A DNA stretch of 64,000 nt from Gliomastix tumulicola. Its lineage: Eukaryota; Ascomycota; Sordariomycetes; Hypocreales; Bionectriaceae. Positions 22,131 to 32,476 of the stretch are shown here, piece by piece. Where the stretch lies: the NCBI GenBank assembly GCA_001599755.1, contig BCHX01000004.1:1550001-1614000 (forward strand). Direction: 5' to 3'. A program made the position numbers and the translations under genes. Within the stretch, counting starts at the first letter, position 1; the number at the start of each line of letters is the position of its first letter. A model generated the notes under the pieces. The model had not been told where the DNA came from. It ran no database searches and saw only the letters and a list, made by a program, of their open reading frames with translations.

Positions 22131-23654
22131 TCAAACAGCCTTACCCCTCAACCATCCAGCCAGTTTCCTCAAATCACCTCCTACAGGTGCTCCCTCGGCC
22201 CTCGCTCTCTCCAGTCCGCCCTTCCTCAATCCACCCGGAAGCACGAGCCAGACAGCCGCGATGAGGATGAGAACAACAAGTACAAAAGGTTGCAGAATCT
22301 GCACGCCCTCGCTCTCGGCGATCGCGCCCACAAGGAACGGCAACACGGCAGAGCCGCCGCCTCCAATGGCGGCAGTGAGTCCGATACAGATGACATGCTG
22401 CTCGGCAGGCAGTAGTTTGGTCATGGTGACGATGGCAGCAGGGAAGAGAGGGCCGAGGAAGAAGCCCAGGAGGATCACACAGGTTATCGAAGCCTCAACG
22501 CTAGGGATCTTCCAGTACAGGATCTCGAGGATGACACTGAGTCCCAGGTAGATGCAGATGGCGAGCTTCTCGCCGATTCGTCCCGTGATGAAGCCCAGGA
22601 CGACGCGACCACCTGTAAGACCAGCCCAGAAACAGGTGACAGCCACACCAGCGAGCCAGCCGCTCGAGTGACGAACGCGGAGCATGAAGGTCGGGATCCA
22701 GCCGCCCAGGCAGACCTCAACGCCAACGTAACCGAAGAGGAAAAGCGACACAAGCCAGGGAATGGGCGTCCGGAGGACAGTGGCAGTGCTGGTGGGACTG
22801 CGACCTCCCTCGGCGTCGAGCTTGTGTCTCTTGCGGTAGGCAGCAGCTGTAGCAGTCCAGAAGGAGCTCGTAGCGAAGATGAGCTCGACGATAGCGAGGC
22901 CAATAACGACGTAGAAATAAGTGTACCATTGCAAGCCGAGCTTGGTAATCATAGCAGACGCAAGGAGCGGTGCAACAATGCCACCGAAGCCGTACGCCCC
23001 ATGGATGAGACCGAGGAGCTCGTTAGTGTTGCGTAGATTACCGACCCAGGCGTTCCATGCGCTGTCGTTGATTCCGTTACCGAAGCCGGTGCAGGCCATG
23101 GCAAGGGGAAGGACCCAGAAGGAGGGCGGATGCAGGGCCATAGGGACATAGCTGAAGAGGCGAAAGAGGGGTCCCAAGAAGGCGATGCCACGCTGGCCGA
23201 CCGCGAGGTGGATGCGGTTGTTGAGGAGGGCGGCGACGAGGTACCCGAAGAAGGGGATGACGAAGATGGTAGACACGGTGGTGTAGTTGACGCCGTAGTA
23301 CGGTTCAATCTGAGCTCAGACTATCAGTACAGGTCCGGATCGCCCCAATGCGAGGGGACTCACGTAAGGAATCAAGGCCTGTAAACGGTCAGTCAGTCAG
23401 TCAGTAAGTCCGACCAGTCAGCATAGGAAGGCAAAGGGCCATACACCGATGCAGGCATCGTTCATGCCCAGGTTAAACAGAGTCAAATTGACCGAGACGA
23501 AGCGGTACGTGTTGACCCTAGGCGTGTGCCACGACTCCTGCTCATCAGGGTCGGTCGTCTCAGGAAGAGGACCAAGAAGAGAAGTCTCTTCGGTGACAGG
23601 CTGCTCGGTGCTGACACGCTGTGAGGCGACTGCATCGTTGCGTTCGCCTATCAT
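22131..23654 (-). CDS. Major facilitator superfamily transporter (Bsc6-like)
   Basis: Exons are 23445-23654, a 15-nt microexon 23364-23378 and 22131-23309; 467 residues. The microexon encodes ALIPY and is the only piece that joins NDACIG in frame to IEPYYGVNY; its donor is GTGAGT and its acceptor TACAG. A cytosolic N-terminus with an acidic dileucine-like patch (EETSLLG) is followed by about 12 membrane segments in two halves with the central loop around KRHKLDAEGGRS. Landmarks are GFGNGINDSAWNAWVG and HGAYGFGGIVAPLLAS, as in the fungal Bsc6/FucP-like MFS branch. Substrate unknown, possibly a sugar or other small molecule. It is divergent from the glycine-zipper protein gene at 24869 over 1.2 kb. 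Confidence 0.88.
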
Positions 23655-24868
23655 GTTGCCTTGCTTAGAAAGACGGAATGGATGCCTTGGACGCCTTTTC
23701 TGTCCGTCTATGCAACAGACACACAAATGACAAGCCTGGCGCCAGAAAGAAGAGCAGAAACGAGAGAGTCAAAAGCAGAGCTTTATCTCAAACCCCTACT
23801 TTTTACTCCCCCTCCCCGATGGTGGAGGAGGTCCAACACAGACCCAGAGGACAAGCACCGTATCCGGGAGGAGAAAGCTGGGGAGGTGGTGCTAGCTGCA
23901 GCGTGTGGTGGAGATGCAGGCGAACCATGGCGGACAGTCCTGTCGGCAATTTTAAATGCTGCAGCCATGGCAGATATCGGTGAGTGAATCTGGGGAGGTG
24001 GTGGTGCGAAGTCGGAAGCGTGCGTGATGGAGATGCAGATACGATGCTACGCTCGCGACAAAAAGGCAAGTTTAGAAGTGGTGGTGTGGCTTATCAGTTC
24101 GGCAGTGATTACCTGATTGACGCACATCGCTGCGATAACGAACCTTCTGCATAATTTTGGTGGTTCCTCCTGCACTGAGGATCACGAGATCTGCTGCATC
24201 CAATGTTGGTTCGGTCGCCCCGAACGGGGACTCGCAGCGGTCCACTTGCCTGAGGCTTTAGCGCTGTTGGCAGCTGGGCGGCCAATCACAGGCCCCGAAT
24301 CGGCCATTGTGCGCTGACATCACGCCCGTCCAGCGTCTGACCCCGCCATTCTTCAGTGGAGGTCATTCTGTGCCGTCAGCTGCCTCAGCTTCAAGACAGA
24401 GCTCACAGTTCTTCGGGATGTGACAGAAAACAAAGATTCTATATCAACTCCTCCCTCTCTTCTGTCGATAGATGTCATAGATTTTTTTTTTTTTCCATTC
24501 AAAATCAACCCACGCACAGCCACGGGCAGGCAAAGCCACATCTCCTGCAGACCCAGACCTCTGCAAGCTCAGCCCCTCTTCAAAGTGCAAAAACGAGCTG
24601 CGCCTTTCCCATCCTTCCCGGTCTCGTCTCATCCTGCCCCTCCAAGCCCTGGGCTCTCTCCCCGGCTCGCCAAACCTGCATATAAGCTGTATTGCCCCCG
24701 TAATCTGCCCACTTCGCTCCCCTTTATAAAACCGCAACAAACCCTCGCCGCCAGTTTGTCATCGTCGTCGTCGTCGTCGTCATCACTACCTAAGTAGACA
24801 AACCTCCCACCACGCAAACCTAGTACTCAGACTAGACTGGGACATCGCCACCACCAAAAAGCGAAACG
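23655..24868. promoter_or_regulatory. Divergent promoter region
   Basis: About 1.2 kb between the MFS gene and the plus-strand gene at 24869. TATA-like boxes lie at about 24678 (CATATAAG) and 24725-24730 (TATAAA), with a pyrimidine-rich stretch and a (TCG)n run near 24760-24780 just before the coding start. No gene seen. Confidence 0.5.
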
Positions 24869-25885
24869 ATGCCAAACTACTACGAATACGAGGAGCATAT
24901 CCGGCGCGTCCCGCGCGAGGACCGCTCACCTTCTCCTCCCCCTACCTCCAACTCCTCCCGCCGCCGCCGCGACGAACGCGAGAGAGACGAAGACGAGACC
25001 TCATCCACCTTTGTCCGCGAGTCCATGTCCCTCGCACCGCCGCCCTCCGACCGCCGCCCGCGCTCCGTGCCACCCCCGGACACGACCGCCATGATGCTCC
25101 GCGAGCGCAGCCGCGGGCGATCCCCCTCCCCGCCGTACTACGAGTCCCGTCCCCTATCGCGCGACAGAGCCCGCCGCCGCGGGAGCAGCAGCAGCAGCAA
25201 CAGCAGCAGCGAGTCGCGCTCGCGCGCTGGCGGCGCCCTCGCCCTGAGGGGCCGCTCCCCGAGCCCGCTGTCCAAGGCCCGCTCCGCGGTCGAGGACAAC
25301 TTCACCCGCTCCACCACCGGCATCGGCGCCTCTCTCCTCGGTGCCGTCGCTGGAGGCTGGGCCGCGCGTCAGGCCGGCGAGCAGCTCGCCAACCACCGTC
25401 GCGAGAAATCCAGGCGCGACGGCCGCGGTCGCCGCCGCAGCGACGCGGATAAGGACGACGACAAGATCCGCCTCGCCTCGACGCTCCTCGGCGCGGCCAT
25501 CGGCGGCCTCGGCGCCAACGCGCTCGCCAACCGCTTCGAGGACTCGCGCGAGAAGACTAAGGAGCGCCAGGAGGCCTGGGAGGACAAGTGGGGGTCCGAC
25601 TCTGACGACGAGCGCCGCCGTCGCGGGCCGAGGTCCCCGCGGGGCCGCGCTGGTGATAGCGTGTACGACGATGAGTATGACAGGGAGGAGGACAGGAGGC
25701 GACATGCCGATAGACGGAGGTACGACGACCGCTATGATGATCGCTACGATGACAGGCGCTCCGACGTGCGCTCCGACGTGCGCTCCGAGGCGCGGTACGA
25801 TGACCGGAGACCGGAGGCACGGTATGACGATCGGTATGACGACAGGCGTGACGACCGAGACAGGCGGTACGACGACAGGTATTAG
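24869..25885 (+). CDS. Arg/Ser/Asp-rich glycine-zipper protein (fungal, unknown function)
   Basis: Single-exon, 338 residues starting in the context AAACGATGCC. Three zones can be seen. Residues 1-145 are RS-rich with SPSPP and polySer motifs, like phospho-regulated disordered tails. Residues about 150-230 hold two short glycine-zipper helices (GIGASLLGAVAGGWAARQAG and LLGAAIGGLGANALANRF) separated by a basic segment; such pairs insert in or lie on membranes. Residues 240-338 are a low-complexity tail of repeated RYDDR and RSDVRSDV units, highly charged. Similar proteins of unknown function (DUF3824-like) are common in Pezizomycotina. The tail suggests condensate or scaffold behaviour, which is inference. 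Confidence 0.8.
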   Translation: MPNYYEYEEHIRRVPREDRSPSPPPTSNSSRRRRDERERDEDETSSTFVRESMSLAPPPSDRRPRSVPPPDTTAMMLRERSRGRSPSPPYYESRPLSRDRARRRGSSSSSNSSSESRSRAGGALALRGRSPSPLSKARSAVEDNFTRSTTGIGASLLGAVAGGWAARQAGEQLANHRREKSRRDGRGRRRSDADKDDDKIRLASTLLGAAIGGLGANALANRFEDSREKTKERQEAWEDKWGSDSDDERRRRGPRSPRGRAGDSVYDDEYDREEDRRRHADRRRYDDRYDDRYDDRRSDVRSDVRSEARYDDRRPEARYDDRYDDRRDDRDRRYDDRY

Positions 25886-26345
25886 GTGAGGGGTGACTGG
25901 ACGGCCTGAGCTGTGGCCGGTGACGACGACAGAAGCTTTGTTTTGTTTCCTTTGACGAGTTATGATTCCGACGATGCATCTCATATCTTAGCCATGTATG
26001 TTCGCCCTGATGACGATGATGCTTTCGATTTCTGCCATTTATTTTCTCAACTTAGTCACACTTATTTATATTCACCATCTAAAGTTCAACGTTTCATTGC
26101 TTTCTACATGTGATCTCGGACTCTCATATACTCTTAACAAGTTGGTTGCATCTCAATATCCCTCCCGGTTTCTCCCCCATGAATCGTTCTAGTTCGAGCT
26201 GGCATTAATAATCCTCCATGTCCAACGCAAGCAAGGCCAGCCCGGAGCAATAGAAACCAGTCCAGTTCTCAACCCATCTGCAGCCCATTCAGTCCAGACA
26301 AGGGACAGAGGGCAAATATCATGCCCCTAGACGAATCGCGGCACC
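25886..26345. other. Intergenic, convergent 3' ends
   Basis: About 460 bp, AT-rich around 26040-26110. Nothing further seen. Confidence 0.5.
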
Positions 26346-28288
26346 TCAAATCCATGGTTGTCGGTCCTCACTGTAGCGCCCACCTTTGCCTTTGCGCTTC
26401 ATCTCACTCTCGTAGAGCGCCTTCTCCTCTCTGTGTCGCTCCCATCGCTCAATGTTATCGTGCTGCATCTTCGCCAGTGCAATCCTCTTTCGCTCTCGCT
26501 CTCTCTTCTCCTCCTCCCTGTCGCGGCAGACCTGGAAGAAGTCGGCAATCTCCGTCAGGCATGCGCTGGCGTTCTTGTCCACACCCAGCATGTCGAACAA
26601 ACTTCGGGAATCAACGAGCTGCTTCGCAATCACGCTATCGGGCTGGCAGTAGGTTCGCACTCTCATAGCCCGGGCGTTGACACGCATCGTTTGGAGGAGC
26701 CCTGCAATCTCCGACGGATTGCCCTGTCGACGGCCGCAAAAGACAAAGTAACATCCGGTTCCGTTGCCCCCTGCAAGAGGCTCCGCGTGCAGCATGACAA
26801 GCTCGATCTGAGTCTCCAAGTCGTAACGGAATCCGACGACCCGAGGCCTACCCTGTGCGAGCCAGCCGTCGACAATCTTCTTCAATTTGTCGGTCGCAAG
26901 GCGACCCTTCTCAAGTTGTAGGGTGATGAAGGTGTTAAGGGCGCTGCTGAGGTGGTATTCGAGCTCGCCGTACAGAAGGCTCTGCTCCCGTGCGTTGAGG
27001 GAGATGGTGAGTTCTGTTTCAAACGACATTTCCTTGGCCATTACGCTCTGAAGTCTCTTGCCTTGCAGGTCAGTCTGTACTTGGTTAGCAGGCCAGGCAG
27101 AGAAAGTGAGGTTGGCGCAGGAAGGCTTACCACGTCCTTAGCCATCTTCTTGAAGCCATCCCAGATACCAAGCTTCCTCAGTCCATTCTTCTTCCCCTTA
27201 TCGGCATCTTGATCCGTCTTCTCCAGCCATCCGTCCTGTCCAATAAGAGTCTTCTCGCCCTTTTTCTCAGGCGCGACGTCCGAGTCCTGGAAGTAGAAGG
27301 GAAATGGTGAGAACATAGGGCTGTCCTCGACAAGCTTGATATTGTACTCTTCTCCGCCTCGGAAGGCATCTTGATCGACGCGCTGAGGGGGAGGTACGGC
27401 ATCGACAGGCCGAGGCTGCAGACCCTCGGCAGTGCTCTTCATGTGTCGAACTGGACGAACGGGACTCTTTTCAGGGGAGTTTGATGCGCTCTCGACGGTT
27501 TCCTATCCGCGAGACCTCTCAAACTCGACATTGCTCAGCTCGTTACCATCGAAGATGTCTGCCTGTTGGGATCGAATTCTTAGAGGCTCCGGGCGGTTCG
27601 CTGATGAGTAATTGGATGTGTATCCTGACTCCTGGTCAACATCGCGACCTCCAGCTTCGTACATTTCACGAGGACTGAGCGGCGAGACGATATGAGACAC
27701 ATGCTCAAGCTGAGGACGCTGAAGAGCCGCTGTGCCGGCGAATCGAGGGTCGCGACTGATGTGGATGGGAGTAGGTGTAATCTTCTTGCGCCGCTCAGCA
27801 AGACTCTGCGAGGAGTCTGCCTCGCTTGGGATGGCGGGGCGTGGGATCAACTTGGAGAAAGTTGTCGAGGCCGAGAAGGGCTCATCATCGTAGGTGACGC
27901 TCTGTAGGTTGTATCTGATCACGTTGGGCTTGGAGGCAGTCGTCTTTGCCCTGTGAAGGGTTGGCTTGGCCGGCGACGAGCGCTGGCTAGCAGTGCTATT
28001 GACTTGCTGCGAGAAGCTGCAATCTTGTGAGCAAAACAGTCTGTGCACCTGGGTGGCAGAAGGGGAGACTCACGCGTCGGTTATTTTATCCATTTGAGTT
28101 TCCGTCAGGTTCATACGAATATGAAGAGGCTGTTTGGTCTCGCGTTTCTTGGGCGAGAGCGAATGAGCTCGTGATCCTGCGGAGAGGCGTGAAAAATGCC
28201 CCGTCAAGGGTGTCACAGAGGTGCTTGAGGGGTCAGAGAAACGAGCACCGCGCTTGCGAGGACTTCGGCGGGGATTGGACGGCGGCAT
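26346..28288 (-). CDS. Conserved filamentous-fungal protein of unknown function
   Basis: Preferred exons are 28074-28288, 27547-28016, 27131-27450 and 26346-27074, giving 577 residues. Landmarks known from this uncharacterised family occur in the expected order: PLHIRMNLTETQMDKITDA followed by FSQQ near residue 70, SPREMYE in the middle and, in the C-terminal half, an alpha-helical domain (FETELTISLNAREQ, HLSSALNTFITLQLEKGR, CQPDSVIAKQLVDS) with an Arg/Glu-rich coiled-coil end. Exons 2 and 3 share one frame but are separated by an in-frame TAG (27503-27505). It is removed only if the 96-nt GT-AG intron 27451-27546 (donor GTAACG, acceptor TCCAG) is spliced; otherwise the product stops at about 240 residues. 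Cellular role unknown. Confidence 0.75.
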
Positions 28289-29121
28289 CGAACCGCCTGT
28301 GTTGGCGCTGTGTTGGCGCTGGGCTGTGTTGGGGAGAGAAAAGTAAACAAACACCAGGAGGAAGCTCAATGAAAGTAGGGAGTGCCGTGCAATGTAGAGT
28401 TGCAGGAGATAAGGTGACCTACAGACTTCGGCTCCAACGGCAGAAGCTCCACATGATAGCAAGAGTAAAAGGTTGGTTGATTCAAATGTTGCAGGTGAGA
28501 AAAAACTGAAGGTGGTAAAGCTGCTAGTTGCTGAGGCAGCCAGCACTGTAGCACTCCAGCGCAGCGCAGGCCTTCAGCACAGTTAGCACTCAGAGGTTCC
28601 CTTATCACCTTATCTCTTTGGCCCTAAATGATATACAGGAAAAAGACACTCGTGGAGAAAATGCTGACAAAAAAAAGAAAAAGAAAAAGCACAAAGCAAT
28701 CGGGAGTCGGCAGTCCAGCAATTGCAGTCATTGCCACATAACCGACGGTCGCCATCGACTTCCTGAGCGCTGCATGTCGGGTGCCCTAGGACTTCTTCCA
28801 CCTGAAGTCAAGGCCACTATCAAACCACAACTGTGGTGTGAAAGGACCTGTGAAATTCCGAGAGCAGAGAAGCCCTTTGGCTGATCGGTCAGTCGCAATG
28901 TTGATGGCCTTGTCTTCCGCGATTGGGAGTTCCCGAATAGTAGGGGGAAGAGTGCTGCTCTTCTTAAAAATGCGAAACTTCCTCGCAAAGATGGCGTTCG
29001 GGATTTTGCAGTGGCTGACGGCAACCTCTGGGGCATGCTCGAGACCTTGAAGCCACGAGTCGACAGGGAGAGCGGGAGCTGACATTCTTCTCTTTCTCCT
29101 TACGCCTGTTGTCATTTCCTT
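28289..29121. other. Intergenic; possible small minus-strand frame
   Basis: About 830 bp. An A-rich tract with AAG-type repeats (about 28669-28690) occurs. A minus-strand frame of about 100 codons (28786-29085) begins 36 bp after the stop of the next gene upstream. It has no recognisable features and could be a small protein, a missed last exon or chance. I do not call it a gene. Confidence 0.4.
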
Positions 29122-30113
29122 CTAGGTTGACACCTTGCGACAGAAGTTATTCAGACTTGTTCTAGAGATATCAGATTGATCCGCGAACGACAGCTGCGAG
29201 TCAGTCTGTTGGAGGCCTTGGCCTTCGCTGTCGCTTGTTGGCGATAAGTCGAAGGAGTCCAGGGACTTCTCCTCGACAAGTCGCCCTTTGTTTCCGAATT
29301 CTGGCGAACCCCAAAGGAGTTCGTGATAGGCTTTGGCCTTGATCGTGCGAAACGCGCGAGTGCCTCCGTCACGAGAAGACACGTACATGGTGTAGTCGAT
29401 ACTCCAGTTCTTTCGTGTGCGGACACACCCATGACCATGCAGCGGCCGCGAGGCGTGATCGGAGAGGCGGGTAGAGTACCTCTCAGGATGATTCCTGCGC
29501 CACTCCACCAGTGTCGAAGTTGGAATGATGGCACCTGTCACAGTGGTGAGGTGCGGGACGTGTGGGAGCTCAAGATCAGCCTGTCTGATGGTCAGAGCAC
29601 TGCGGCCCAAAAGATAGCGCTTGGATCAGGTACATGTCTGTTCATATGGTCATGCCTCCAACGCTGGAAAGCCGCACCTTGGTCGTCAGTATGCTGGCAG
29701 TCGACCTCAATCAACTCGTAGAGGACGCCAGCTGAGCGACCAAGGTTCTCGTCCCCAAGGTGGTCTCTGAGGACGAGAAAAATCTACTAAAGTGTCAGAC
29801 CATCGCTCCCGACAAGGCAACTTGACACACTCACGAGTTGAACGCCATCGCGGTACTGGTAGTTGCGCGGGATATGGGCGCAGTATCGGACCAAGACGTT
29901 GCGACATTCTGCAGGGTATGTCAATTAGACGCCGTGCAAGAGAATGATACTGGGCATCAGCGCACTTTGCTCGTCGAAACTGTCAAAGGATCGCAAGTTA
30001 CATGCCGGCCATGCTCTCCTTGCATCTTCGAGTCGACGTCTATCGGTGGTCGGTATCGGCATCGTCGTTCTCGGATGCGACTTGGAGAGCGGTACTCTCT
30101 CGGCAGGTGTCAC
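29122..30113 (-). CDS. Unrecognised four-exon gene
   Basis: Exons are 29951-30113 (or starting at an internal ATG at 30062), 29835-29908, 29634-29783 and 29122-29580. All four have GT-AG borders and compatible phases, giving 264-281 residues; that agreement is the main evidence for a real gene. The product is hydrophilic with no signal peptide or membrane segment. Recognisable patches are CRNVLVRYCAHIPRNYQYRDG, LRDHLGDENLGRSAGVLYELIEVDC, HGHGCVRTRKNWSIDYTMYVSSRDGG and an acidic Ser/Asp-rich C-terminus (SFDLSPTSDSEGQG). I recognise no family. The Cys/His content of the central part might suggest metal binding, which is speculation. Confidence 0.55.
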
Positions 30114-31634
30114 TCGTGTCCTGTCGGCGCGATATCAGAGGCAATCATACAATAAGCCTCAAGTGGTGACGGAGCGCGCTGTAGGTCGCGATAAATGCAA
30201 GAGGACAAGCAGTGGGGGGGGGATGGGAGATGCAGAGAGGGAAGATCCTCTCGAGTTCCTCGCCATCACCGTCACCTGAGGAAGGAGCGACGATGTCACG
30301 ACTGTTGCTACCTCTTTCCGCATGGCAGGCGCACCTTCCCATCCTCTCATGCCTAAATTGTTGTCCCGGTGATGGGCAAGGAAGGAACGAGGCATGCACA
30401 CACCCAGGACGCTCCTTCCCAACCGACATTAATACAAAAGTGAGAGTTTAATGACGCGGGGCCGACTCAACTCGACTCGGCTCACAAGGACTCGATTGTA
30501 CATGAGAATCACGCCATCGACGGCAAGACCACTACCGCAAAGCGATTCGCATGAAGCAGCATGATGTCGTCTCTCAAACGCGCCATACCACAGGTAACTC
30601 GTCACTGACATGGTTCAAGCAGAGCACCACCAATCGTTGCCAGTCATCCTTGCCCTCAACACTTGTTGCTGGAAATTAAGCATTACAGGCATCAGGCGAG
30701 CATTACACTGTGAGCGGAAAATATCAATGGATTGGATGGAAGGGTGTTTCGACGGTCTCGATGGTCTCAGAGCCTCCAGGCACGACGAGATCCTACGGCT
30801 TACCACTTCGCAGCATGATCGGCTCCAATGCCCAATTGCCTCCAGAAGCCATCCACGAAGACAACAGCAGAGTATGAGTAGGCACGTAGGGCAATAGACG
30901 ATGCATGGCAGCTCTGGTTCAGCTCAAACGAACCCTTCATCACACGGCAAGCCGCGAGAATCCCCCAAAGCATCACGTAGCGACACACCCTGACTCGGAC
31001 TCACCCTAGACCCAGGCAGGCCCTGCCTAGCCAGACATCATCCAAACCGATGTCAGACCCAATGCGAGTGCGACAAGACGCCAGCACGCTAGCCAGCTGA
31101 ACGAAGCGGCACAGGCGAGCCCAGGGCGGCCGACTCGTCCCAGCCCAGCCAGCGCACGCTATAGCCAATAGCCACCCAGCCTCACCACCCAGCTCCAAGC
31201 GCCATGCGACACAAAACAAAGCAATGTCGGTGAGCGCCGCCTTGCTACGTGGTATCCTCCCGATGGTGGTATTGCGCCGCCCACAATCTCAGTTACGTGT
31301 CCAGAATAATACGCAGGGCGATGGGCCGACCGACTCGCCGTGGCCTGTGCTTCGCCCTCGTGTTCGAGCTGAAATTTCTCTGGGCTGGCGGCTTATCCCT
31401 CAACCGGATCCGTTTACCTGCCTCGACAAGCAGGAGAGAAGCAGCAAAGGAAAAAAAAAAAAAAAAAAAAAGTTCAATCGAAGACAAGGCAGGATTTTTC
31501 GCCAGGGGGTGGGACTGGGCTCAATTAGACAAACCGGCTCGGCCAGTCCAGTCGGGAGTCATACCGCCGGCACACGCGTTGAGAAAAGTTTTGTATTCAC
31601 CGCGAATGCCCAAGACCGTGTACGACAAGAGCTA
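30114..31634. other. Intergenic, no supported gene
   Basis: 1.5 kb without a supported gene. It contains a G8 run near 30217 and an A21 homopolymer (31451-31471) shortly before the transposon relic. Confidence 0.5.
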
Positions 31635-31679
31635 AGTCGGACCACCCACTTCTGGACCCCCCCCCCTTCTGGACCACCC
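31635..31679 (+). repeat. Left terminal inverted repeat
   Basis: 45 bp, reverse complement of 32432-32476. Internally it repeats TTCTGGACC and GGACCACCC on either side of a C10 run. Confidence 0.9.
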
Positions 31680-32431
31680 GAAAAAGGTCACTTTTAGCTT
31701 AGACTTACACCAAAAAGGTACATAATTTCAAGATTAAATATTAAATTTAAATAAATAAATATAGGGTAGCTTTTTAAAGAATAATATATATTATAGTATA
31801 CTCTAGCTATATTAAAATATTTACTTAATTTTATAAAATAGTTATTAAGTAATTTAAATTTAAATAAAAGTGTTAAGAATTACTTACTATTTATATAGAA
31901 ATCTTAACTATTTAAAATTTAAAATTTTAAAAGAAATAAAATAGTTATAAATATAGAAAAATATTAATTAAATACTTTATATAATAAAAGACTATTTTTA
32001 TAAAGCTTATTATTATACACCTTAATATAAGTAAGATATTAATAAAATAAAATTCTCTTTAATAAAATTTTATAAGGAAGTTTTTAAATCTTTAATATTT
32101 TATTATATAATATATATATATATACTATATTAAGAAAACTACTCTTTTACTATATTAAATTTATAATAGATTTATTTTTATAATTAAATATATTTTATTT
32201 AATATATTATTTAAGTTTTTTAAAAGTTAAGATTTATTAGTAATTTCTTAGTATTTCTTAATAGTTTTACTTACCTCTTAATAACTACTTATATATTATA
32301 TATATAAGTTTAATTTTTAAAAAGCTTAAAATTCTTTATATTTTACTATAGTATTATATAAGAAAAAAATATTAGTAATATTTATTTTAATTTTAAAATA
32401 GGACTTAAAATAGGTGAGTTTAGGTGTAAAA

Positions 32432-32476
32432 GGGTGGTCCAGAAGGGGGGGGGGTCCAGAAGTGGGTGGTCCGACT
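32432..32476 (-). repeat. Right terminal inverted repeat
   Basis: 45 bp, perfect reverse complement of the left repeat. Confidence 0.9.

Larger units (their letters stand above)
31635..32476. mobile_element. AT-rich non-autonomous DNA transposon relic with perfect 45-bp TIRs
   Basis: 842 bp bounded by AGTC...GACT. Each end is flanked by TA (31633-31634 and 32477-32478), the target duplication expected for Tc1/mariner-type (Fot1/pogo) elements, whose fungal members have ends starting AGTC. Terminal inverted repeats 31635-31679 and 32432-32476 match perfectly, including a C10/G10 run. The interior (about 31690-32400) is almost pure A/T, without coding capacity, and contrasts sharply with the GC-rich flanks, as expected after repeat-induced point mutation of C:G to T:A. 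The outer five bases also extend the inverted symmetry (AGCTA/TAGCT), so a 50-bp repeat without TA duplication is an alternative reading. Confidence 0.8.

Noticed and set aside
25154..25984. 276-codon minus-strand frame with many Val/Ile
   Set aside because: Antisense of the repetitive RDDY tail; the hydrophobic look comes from the repeat codons, not from a membrane protein.
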